A stretch of 26,082 bases of DNA from an uncultured Bacilli bacterium (GTDB lineage Bacteria > Bacillota_I > Bacilli_A > RF39 > UBA660), in NCBI GenBank assembly GCA_947623755.1, contig CANQHB010000005.1, positions 1 through 26,082 of the forward strand, written 5' to 3'. Shown piece after piece: positions 19,842-26,082 of this stretch; the first letter of the stretch is position 1, and every line of letters begins with the position of its first letter. Both the position numbers and the translations under genes were made by a program. Under the pieces are notes generated by a model. The model searched no databases, was not told the origin of the DNA, and saw only the letters and a list, made by a program, of their open reading frames with translations.

Positions 19842-20771
19842 ATGCGTATTAAAACAATTTTTATGGGAACTCCTGATTTTGCGGTACCTATTCTAGAAAC
19901 TTTACTAAAAAATACCGACGTCGTCCTAGTAGTAACCCAACCTGATAAAGAAGTTGGTCGTAAAAAAATTTTGACGGCATCTCCGGTTAAAAAATTAGCT
20001 TTAGCCCATAATATTCCGGTTTATGCCCCAGCTAAAATTCGCACCGATTATGCGGAAATTCTAAAATACCAACCGGATTTAATTGTAACCTGTGCTTATG
20101 GCCAAATAATTCCTACGCCCATCCTTAATCTTCCTCGTTTAGGCTGCATTAATATCCATGCGTCTCTTTTACCTAAATATCGGGGTGGGGCTCCAATCCA
20201 TCATGCCTTAATTAATGGCGAAGAAGAAACTGGTATTACCCTTATGTATATGGATGAAAAAATGGATACCGGTGATATTATTGCGGTTTCTAAAACTCGT
20301 ATTAAAGATACAGATACCGTGGCCACTTTACATGACCGTCTAAGTAAAATAGGTAGTAAACTGCTTGAAAAAACTTTACCGGTCATCATAAATGGCACTA
20401 ATAGTCGTCAAAAACAAAATGATGAGCAAGCAACCTATGCTAAAATTATTACTCGGGAAGATGAACACTTAGATTTTAATACTCCTGGTCTTCAAGTTTT
20501 TAATAAAGTTCGGGGTTTAAATTCTTGGCCTTTAGCTAATCTAATTTTAAATGGCGAAGAAATAAAAATTTTAGCTGGTTATCTTGGTGAAAAAACTTCG
20601 GCTAAACCTGGCACCATAGTAAAAATTACTAAAGACGCCATCGGTATATCTACTTTAGACCGTATTTATTATATTACCGAACTAAAACCTTTTGGCCGTA
20701 AAGTAATGTCTGCCAAAGATTATCTAAATGGTAAAAAAAGTGCTGATTTGTTAAATGTAACCGTAAGTTAG
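19842..20771 (+). CDS. fmt: Methionyl-tRNA formyltransferase
   Basis: A 309-residue enzyme that formylates initiator Met-tRNA. N-terminal catalytic domain with FMGTPDFAVPILETLL at the start, and the active-site set INIHASLLPKYRGGAPIH (Asn, His) with MDTGDII (Asp). The C-terminal OB-like domain carries FNKVRGLNSWPLANLI and LKPFGRKVMSAKDYL. The start is set at 19842 because the in-frame ATG at 19830 lies in the ribosome binding site at the expected transcript start. It opens the conserved fmt-rlmN-prpC-prkC-rsgA-rpe order. Confidence 0.96.
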   Translation: MRIKTIFMGTPDFAVPILETLLKNTDVVLVVTQPDKEVGRKKILTASPVKKLALAHNIPVYAPAKIRTDYAEILKYQPDLIVTCAYGQIIPTPILNLPRLGCINIHASLLPKYRGGAPIHHALINGEEETGITLMYMDEKMDTGDIIAVSKTRIKDTDTVATLHDRLSKIGSKLLEKTLPVIINGTNSRQKQNDEQATYAKIITREDEHLDFNTPGLQVFNKVRGLNSWPLANLILNGEEIKILAGYLGEKTSAKPGTIVKITKDAIGISTLDRIYYITELKPFGRKVMSAKDYLNGKKSADLLNVTVS

Positions 20772-20779
20772 GAGTTATT

Positions 20780-21451
20780 ATGAAGAAAAAAAGTAAATTA
20801 AAAAATAAAATAAATACTCTAAAAAAGACCACTAAAGGAAAAGCGACTTTGCGTCTTATAAAATGGTGTATCTTTTTTGTCCTTTTATTTCTTTTTCTGC
20901 TTATTTCTTCGCTTTTTAAGCCATCTCCTAAAACCCCAATAGAAGAAGAACCAGCTTCACCTACTTCTTCTTCTCCTAGTGAATATATCCCCGAAGATAC
21001 CCTAAATATTGCAACATTTAATAATGCTTTAAAAACTTTAACAAGTAGCCCTTATAACTATAATTATGAAATAACGGTTAATGATACTAATTACATTTAT
21101 AAAGGTACCCAAGAAGGGGAAGCCACCACTGGCTACAAAGAAACTAATATGGGTATTACTAAATACTATCGTGATTCAACGGGGTCTTATTCCCTTAATA
21201 TGGATAGTAAAGTTCCTTATCCGGATTTATATGCGGGTTTAGATACCAATTATCTTGATTTAAATTATTTAAAAAACACCTTTCAAGGCCTAACTTTTAC
21301 GTTGAATTCTAATCACAATTGCTCTAATTATTTATATGAAAGTACTATTAATGATATAAATTATCAAATCGAATTTGACCATAATACTTATCATTTAGTT
21401 TTTATTAATATTAATACACCTAACGCAACCTATCATTTAAATTTTAATTAA
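20780..21451 (+). CDS. Membrane-anchored hypothetical protein in the rsmB position
   Basis: Not recognised. A 223-residue protein with a very basic cytoplasmic start (11 Lys in the first 22 residues), one membrane helix (about 29-46), a Pro/Ser/Glu-rich stalk (about 48-74) and an outer domain rich in Asn, Tyr and Thr with beta-strand character (YNYEITVNDTNYIYKG, INDINYQIEFDHNTYHLVFI). The repeated ND(T/I)NY motif near residues 100 and 192 suggests two related strands. GGAG precedes the ATG by about 8 nt. It lies between fmt and rlmN, where most Firmicutes have rsmB; a link to the envelope-sensing PrkC kinase downstream is only a guess. Confidence 0.75.
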   Translation: MKKKSKLKNKINTLKKTTKGKATLRLIKWCIFFVLLFLFLLISSLFKPSPKTPIEEEPASPTSSSPSEYIPEDTLNIATFNNALKTLTSSPYNYNYEITVNDTNYIYKGTQEGEATTGYKETNMGITKYYRDSTGSYSLNMDSKVPYPDLYAGLDTNYLDLNYLKNTFQGLTFTLNSNHNCSNYLYESTINDINYQIEFDHNTYHLVFININTPNATYHLNFN

Positions 21452-21464
21452 GGAGGTAATTTAC

Positions 21465-22487
21465 TTGCCAAGTATTTATAATTATTCTCGTCATGACTTT
21501 GAAAAATATTTTGAAAGTATCGGCGAAAAGAAATTTAAAGCCACTCAAGTATATGAATGGCTATATCGAAAAAGAGAAACCAATATTGAAAATTTTTCTA
21601 ATCTAAAAAAAGAATTACGAACTCGCCTCGCGACGGATTTTAGCTTTGATACTCTAAAAATCGAGAAAAAGGAAAGTGATTACCAAACCCATAAATATTT
21701 ATTTCGTCTTTCTGATGATAACTTTATTGAAGCGGTCGTAATGTTCCATGATTATGGCAACTCTATTTGTGTATCCAGTGAAGTTGGCTGTAATATGGGT
21801 TGTCGTTTTTGTGAATCTGGTCGTCAAAAAAAGATTCGTAATTTAGAAGCCCATGAAATAGTCGAACAAATTTTAGTTATAGAACAAGATTTAAAAATTC
21901 GGCTTTCCAGTGTTGTTATTATGGGCATTGGTGAGCCCTTAGATAATTATGACAACATTCTTAAATTTATTGAAATTATTAATGACGCGAAAGGTATAGC
22001 AATTGGCGCCCGCCATATTACTTTATCTACTTGTGGCTTAGTTCCGAAAATATATGAATTATCCAAACTTCCTCTCCAAATTAATTTGGCCATTTCTCTT
22101 CACGCACCCAATGATGAACTCCGAAATATGTTAATGCCTGTAAACAAAGTGTATAATATAGCGGCTTTAAAGCAAGCAATCAAAGATTATTTACAAGTTA
22201 CCGGTAGACGAATTACTATTGAATATGTTATGCTTAATAATGTAAATGATAGTAATGCCTGTGCTGAAGAGTTAGCTAATCTTTTTAAAGGAATGAATGT
22301 TTACGTTAATTTAATTCCTTATAATGAAACTAATCATTTAGAATTTAAAAGGAGTAGTAGAAATCGCATTATGGCATTTTATGATACTTTAAAGAAAAAT
22401 GGCTTAAATTGTACTATCAGAAAAGAATTTGGAACAAATATAAAGGCCGCTTGTGGTCAATTGAGAGGAAGTATGAAAAATAAATGA
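21465..22487 (+). CDS. rlmN: 23S rRNA (adenine-2503-C2)-methyltransferase RlmN
   Basis: A 340-residue radical SAM enzyme that methylates A2503 of 23S rRNA and A37 of some tRNAs. The 4Fe-4S site is C109xxxC113xxC116 (GCNMGCRFCESG), and the second conserved cysteine of the two-Cys mechanism is in NIKAACGQLRG near the end; IMGIGEPLDNYDN and HITLSTCGL are further family marks. Translation starts at TTG, eight bases after GGAGG; no ATG fits. Its end overlaps the phosphatase gene by ATGA. Confidence 0.97.
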   Translation: MPSIYNYSRHDFEKYFESIGEKKFKATQVYEWLYRKRETNIENFSNLKKELRTRLATDFSFDTLKIEKKESDYQTHKYLFRLSDDNFIEAVVMFHDYGNSICVSSEVGCNMGCRFCESGRQKKIRNLEAHEIVEQILVIEQDLKIRLSSVVIMGIGEPLDNYDNILKFIEIINDAKGIAIGARHITLSTCGLVPKIYELSKLPLQINLAISLHAPNDELRNMLMPVNKVYNIAALKQAIKDYLQVTGRRITIEYVMLNNVNDSNACAEELANLFKGMNVYVNLIPYNETNHLEFKRSSRNRIMAFYDTLKKNGLNCTIRKEFGTNIKAACGQLRGSMKNK

Positions 22488-23233
22488 AATCATTTTATTT
22501 AACTGATACTGGTCGCGTTAGAACTCATAATGAAGATAGTGTAACTATTTTAAAAAATGCTAGTAATGAATATTTAATGGTCGTCTGTGATGGCATGGGT
22601 GGCCACCGCAAAGGGGAAGTAGCCTCATCCATGGCTATTGCTTCTTTAGGTAAAAGATTTAATAAAATCTCTAGTATTGGTTCTAAATTAGACGCTGTAA
22701 ATTGGCTTAATGATAGTGTAAGTGAAATCAATAAAAATATTCTTTTATATGCTTCAGAAAATCCGGATTCTACCGGCATGGGAACTACTTTAGTTGTAGC
22801 CCTTTTAACTCATGATTATTTAATTTTTGGTAATATTGGTGATTCTTCCGGCTTTGTTATGAAAAACCAAGGCTTACATAAAGTAACCAAAGACCATACT
22901 TTAGTAAATCTTTTAGTTCAAGCTGGCAATCTTACGGAAGAAGAAGCTAAATTTCATCCTAAGAAAAACGTCTTAATGAAAGCTTTAGGGGCCGCCGAAA
23001 AATGTGAATTAGATATCTTTGATGTCGATATGACTATCGATGGTATTCTCTTATGTAGTGATGGCCTAACGAATATGCTTACGAACGACCAAATCGAAAG
23101 AGTTCTAAATGACCCTGAATTAGAAATCGAAGAAAAAGTAAGTAAATTAATTCGCAAATGTAATGCCCGTGGAGGGACCGACAATATCTCCATTGCGTAT
23201 TTAATTATAAATGAAGGGAGGGAAACTAAGTGA
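22484..23233 (+). CDS. prpC: PP2C-type Ser/Thr phosphatase (PrpC/Stp)
   Basis: A 249-residue metal-dependent phosphatase that counters the adjacent PASTA kinase. Motifs in order: TGRVRTHNEDSV (metal Asp/Glu region), VVCDGMGGHRKGEVAS, GTTLVVALL, IGDSSGFV, LLCSDGLTNML and GGTDNISIA. All metal-binding aspartates appear present. It is joined to rlmN by ATGA and to the kinase by GTGA, so synthesis of the phosphatase and kinase is coupled. Confidence 0.95.
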   Translation: MKSFYLTDTGRVRTHNEDSVTILKNASNEYLMVVCDGMGGHRKGEVASSMAIASLGKRFNKISSIGSKLDAVNWLNDSVSEINKNILLYASENPDSTGMGTTLVVALLTHDYLIFGNIGDSSGFVMKNQGLHKVTKDHTLVNLLVQAGNLTEEEAKFHPKKNVLMKALGAAEKCELDIFDVDMTIDGILLCSDGLTNMLTNDQIERVLNDPELEIEEKVSKLIRKCNARGGTDNISIAYLIINEGRETK

Positions 23234-24996
23234 TAATGAAGGGACAAAAAATTAGCGACCGCTACCAAATCATTAAATCGATTGGCGAGGGCGGTATGGC
23301 TAATGTTTATCTTGCTTATGATACTATCTTAGACCGTAATGTTGCTGTTAAAATCTTACGTGGTGATTTATCTAACGATGAAAAATTTGTCCGTCGCTTC
23401 CAAAGAGAAGCTCTTGCTGCTAGTAGTCTGGCTCATCCTAATATTGTCGAAGTCTACGACGTCGGAGAAGACAACGGCGAATATTATATTGTCATGGAAT
23501 ACATTGAAGGCAAGCACTTAAAAAATCTCCTTAAAAAACGGGGTAAATTAACATTAAGTGAAGCCGTCGATATCATGATGCAAATTGCTGATGGCATGAG
23601 TGTTGCTCATGACTCTTATATCATTCACCGAGATATTAAACCTCAAAATATTATGATACTAGAAAATGGTTTAGTAAAAATTACGGATTTTGGTATTGCG
23701 ATGGCGATGAATGCCACCCAACTTACCCAAACTAATTCAGTCATGGGTAGTGTCCATTATTTACCACCAGAACAAGCAAGTGGCCAAGGCTCTACCTTAC
23801 AAAGCGATATCTATTCGATGGGTATAGTTATGTATGAACTAATCACGGGAGAACTTCCTTTTAAAGGCGACAACGCTGTTGAAATTGCTTTAAAACATTT
23901 AAAAGAACCTATTCCTGATATTCGAGATAAAATTCCTAATGTTCCTAATAGTATTGTAAATATCATCAAACGTTCCACCGCCAAAAATCCGAAAAACAGA
24001 TATAATGACGCTCGGGAAATGTATGAAGATTTAAAAACTTGTTTAGATGATATTAGAGTAAACGAACCAATTATCTCTTATAAATATTCCGAGACTGATA
24101 CTGATGATACTAAAATTATGAAAATGGTCAAAAAAGAAAAAAATAAAAATGAACCATTAGAAGACCAAAAAATAGAACCAAAGAAAGAAGAAGTTATTGC
24201 AAAAAAAATAACGGGTGATGATTTGAAAAAACAAAATAGATTATTAATTATATTAGCCTTTATTTTTACCGGTTTAATTGTGGGTATTACTTCTGTTGTG
24301 GTATTAACTCCAATTATAACCAAAACAGGCAAACAAGCCTCTATTCCTGATGTAACTGGCATGTCTGTCAAAGAGGCCATAAATAAACTCCAAGATAAAG
24401 GATTTACGGTGGCCGATGAACAAATTGAAAAATCTTCTCCGGATATTCCAGAAGGTAAAGTAATTGGCACTAATCCTGATATTGGCTTAAAACGTAAAAG
24501 TGGTACCGAAGTAAAACTTATTGTTTCGATTGGAGATGCCGAGGTTACCATCGAAGATTACACGAATGAAAGTTACTTAGAAATAAAAGGTAAACTAGAA
24601 GCCTTAGGCTTAGTTGTCATCGTTGAACGAAAAGAAGTCGAAGAAGATAGTGAAACCGAATACGAAGAAGGTAAAATAATTGAACAATCTGTAAAAGCTG
24701 GTGAAAGATTATCCGAAGGGGATACTATTACTTTATATATTCCTGATATTGTAACCCTTTATCCTGATTTTACTAATGGTGATTATACTACCGAAGACGT
24801 CCAAGACTTTGCCGATACCTATGAATTAGATTTTAAAATTGAATACGTGCCAACGGATGAGTATGAACCTGGTACTATTTATTATCAATCTCGTCCTGAA
24901 GGTTATCGTATTGTCTCTGGCCAAAGATTTATCATTCGCGTTGCCCAAGTCTTAGAAGAAACTGGCGAAAGTGAATGCCCAGATGATTTATGTTAA
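23230..24996 (+). CDS. prkC: PASTA-domain Ser/Thr protein kinase (PrkC/StkP family)
   Basis: A 588-residue membrane kinase that senses peptidoglycan fragments or lipid II and controls cell-wall growth. Kinase domain about 10-275: glycine loop GEGGMANVY, catalytic HRDIKPQN, DFGIA, activation loop with several Thr (TQLTQTNSVMGSVHYLPPEQ). An acidic/basic juxtamembrane linker follows, then a membrane helix (about 335-360) and three PASTA repeats (about 366-435, 437-507, 508-578); the usual range is three to five. The chain ends with a short Cys-containing tail (ESECPDDLC). Initiation is placed at the GTG at 23230, eight bases from GGAGG and overlapping the phosphatase stop; the ATG at 23236 is 14 bases away. 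The PASTA repeats imply a peptidoglycan wall. Confidence 0.95.
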   Translation: MIMKGQKISDRYQIIKSIGEGGMANVYLAYDTILDRNVAVKILRGDLSNDEKFVRRFQREALAASSLAHPNIVEVYDVGEDNGEYYIVMEYIEGKHLKNLLKKRGKLTLSEAVDIMMQIADGMSVAHDSYIIHRDIKPQNIMILENGLVKITDFGIAMAMNATQLTQTNSVMGSVHYLPPEQASGQGSTLQSDIYSMGIVMYELITGELPFKGDNAVEIALKHLKEPIPDIRDKIPNVPNSIVNIIKRSTAKNPKNRYNDAREMYEDLKTCLDDIRVNEPIISYKYSETDTDDTKIMKMVKKEKNKNEPLEDQKIEPKKEEVIAKKITGDDLKKQNRLLIILAFIFTGLIVGITSVVVLTPIITKTGKQASIPDVTGMSVKEAINKLQDKGFTVADEQIEKSSPDIPEGKVIGTNPDIGLKRKSGTEVKLIVSIGDAEVTIEDYTNESYLEIKGKLEALGLVVIVERKEVEEDSETEYEEGKIIEQSVKAGERLSEGDTITLYIPDIVTLYPDFTNGDYTTEDVQDFADTYELDFKIEYVPTDEYEPGTIYYQSRPEGYRIVSGQRFIIRVAQVLEETGESECPDDLC

Positions 24997-25002
24997 GGTA
25001 TT

Positions 25003-25827
25003 ATGAAACAAGGAAAAATAATAAAAAATATTAGTAATACTTATACTGTTAAATATAATGATACTTTATATGAGTGTACGCCTCGGGGTAAGTTTCGTAA
25101 TTTAGAGCTTACTCCGCTTGTCGGTGATAATGTATTATTTTCTACGGAAGATAAATGTATTATCGATATTTTACCCCGTAAAAATTCTCTAACTAGACCT
25201 CATATTAGTAATGTTGATATAGCGCTTATTGTAACTAGTTTAAAACTTCCGGATTTATCTTTGAATTTATTAGATAAAGAACTATCCAGTATTGTTTTAG
25301 CTAATGTTAAGCCCGTAATTTGTTTTACTAAATTAGATTTAATTACTCCCGAAGAATTAGCTAAATTAAAAACAATTAGAACTTATTATGACCAAATCGG
25401 TTTTAAAACATTTACGAATGAAGAACTCCCGGAACTTACTAAATATTTACAAAATAAATATGTTGTTTTAACTGGTCAAACTGGTGCTGGTAAATCTAGT
25501 TTAATTAACCGGCTTGACTCTTCTAAAAATATTTTAACTGGTGAGGTAAGTCTTGCTTTAGGTCGGGGAAAACATACCACTCGACATACCGAATATTTTA
25601 CTATTAAAAATATCTATATTGCGGATACTCCTGGTTTTTCCAGTTTAGATTTAAGTAAATATTCGCGGGAAGAAATCAAAAATTCTTTTCCCGAATTTCA
25701 AAAGTTTTCTTGTAAATATCGTGACTGTTATCACATAAAAGAAGATACCTGTAGTGTTAAAGAAGCCGTCTCATCCGGCCAAATCTTACAGTCTCGTTAT
25801 GATAGTTATTGTAGTTTTCTTAAGTAG
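25003..25827 (+). CDS. rsgA: Ribosome small-subunit biogenesis GTPase RsgA
   Basis: A 274-residue circularly permuted GTPase that helps late 30S maturation. N-terminal OB domain (about 1-65, with YECTPRGKFRN), then G4 FTKLDL before G1 TGQTGAGKSSL (157-167) and G3 DTPGF, the permuted order that defines the family. The C-terminal zinc finger has C-x4-C-x-H-x5-C (KYRDCYHIKEDTCSV). It follows the PrkC gene by six bases, as in Bacillus (cpgA/rsgA after prkC). Confidence 0.96.
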   Translation: MKQGKIIKNISNTYTVKYNDTLYECTPRGKFRNLELTPLVGDNVLFSTEDKCIIDILPRKNSLTRPHISNVDIALIVTSLKLPDLSLNLLDKELSSIVLANVKPVICFTKLDLITPEELAKLKTIRTYYDQIGFKTFTNEELPELTKYLQNKYVVLTGQTGAGKSSLINRLDSSKNILTGEVSLALGRGKHTTRHTEYFTIKNIYIADTPGFSSLDLSKYSREEIKNSFPEFQKFSCKYRDCYHIKEDTCSVKEAVSSGQILQSRYDSYCSFLK

Positions 25828-25836
25828 GTGATAAAA

Positions 25837-26082
25837 ATGCAAATATCTGTTTCTTTTTTAACAAGTTATTACAGCCAAGAAAAAAATCTTAGTGAAATAA
25901 ATAAAACCTCCGCGGATTATCTTCATGTTGATTTAATGGATGGAGGCTTTGTTCCCACTAAGAATTTTACTATTCCCCATATTAAGGAATTATTAGCCGA
26001 AGCCCAAAAACCTTTAGATATTCATTTAATGGTTTTTGACCCCGAAAATTATATTGCTGATTTAAAATCTTTAAAACCAACT
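25837..26082 (+). CDS. rpe: Ribulose-phosphate 3-epimerase, 3' end beyond window
   Basis: The first 82 residues of an epimerase that interconverts ribulose 5-phosphate and xylulose 5-phosphate (pentose phosphate pathway). The start MQISVSFLTSYY is slightly altered from the usual ISPSLLSAD; the metal-site motif YLHVDLMDGGFVPTKNFT and the following PLDIHLMVFDPENYI are clear. AGGTGAT precedes the ATG by 4-5 bases. The gene is cut by the window end. Position after rsgA is the standard Firmicutes order. Confidence 0.93.
   Translation, partial: MQISVSFLTSYYSQEKNLSEINKTSADYLHVDLMDGGFVPTKNFTIPHIKELLAEAQKPLDIHLMVFDPENYIADLKSLKPT

Noticed and set aside
24078..24551. 157-codon open frame on the minus strand inside the kinase gene
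   Set aside because: It lies across the membrane linker and first PASTA repeat of prkC; its Ser/Ile/Phe-rich product looks like a shadow and it has no start signals.
1..26082. Mycoplasma-type genetic code (TGA as Trp)
   Set aside because: TGA ends several genes at the expected length and in coupling overlaps (ATGA), and Trp codons are TGG throughout.

Overview
The window is about 30% GC and uses TGA as a stop codon: the ABC exporter, rlmN and the PP2C phosphatase all end in TGA, and Trp is read from TGG. Shine-Dalgarno sites are strong, there is a full set of Firmicutes-type operons, and a PASTA kinase implies peptidoglycan. This fits a low-GC bacterium of the Bacilli/Mycoplasmatota side (an RF39-like or Erysipelotrichales-like gut lineage) using code 11 rather than a code-4 mollicute. 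The assignment is inference from gene content, not from a marker search.

Region 1 (1-1582) holds one large membrane-anchored surface protein with an FGE/C-type-lectin-like C-terminal domain. Its 5' end is either cut by the window edge or lies behind an A7 tract. Region 2 (1640-4886) is an operon: a cysteine-less thioredoxin-fold protein, an RsiV/DUF3298-like anchored protein, ribosome recycling factor frr, and an AI-2E-family permease. It ends in a palindrome shared with the convergent regulator gene.

Region 3 (4869-8420) is the accessory highlight. A divergent double-HTH regulator faces an operon with a C39 peptidase-containing ABC exporter, a tiny one-helix accessory protein, and three consecutive small genes of 45, 47 and 52 codons. 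All three begin with a canonical double-glycine leader. The small genes are translationally coupled and closed by a rho-independent terminator. This is a complete-looking class II bacteriocin-type (or signalling peptide) locus with no recognisable immunity gene.

Region 4 (8423-13860) is housekeeping: a small membrane protein, rpsU-yqeY, a lipoprotein, the infC-rpmI-rplT operon behind an L20-type attenuator leader (infC starts at a non-AUG codon; L20 carries an extra C-terminal SAP/Rho-N-like module), a dNMP-kinase-like P-loop protein, and a short alanyl-tRNA synthetase without the C-terminal half.

Region 5 (13908-19803) has a PfkB-family kinase with a Pro/Thr-rich tail overlapping a stand-alone Smr-domain gene, two unrecognised proteins behind a near-consensus promoter, and a sufC-(short sufD)-sufS-sufU iron-sulfur cluster without sufB. 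Region 6 (19817-26082) is the conserved fmt-rlmN-prpC-prkC-rsgA-rpe block, with a membrane-anchored hypothetical protein where rsmB normally lies. rpe runs off the window end. I saw no tRNA or rRNA gene, CRISPR array, transposase or prophage, and no gene-free stretch longer than 300 bases.
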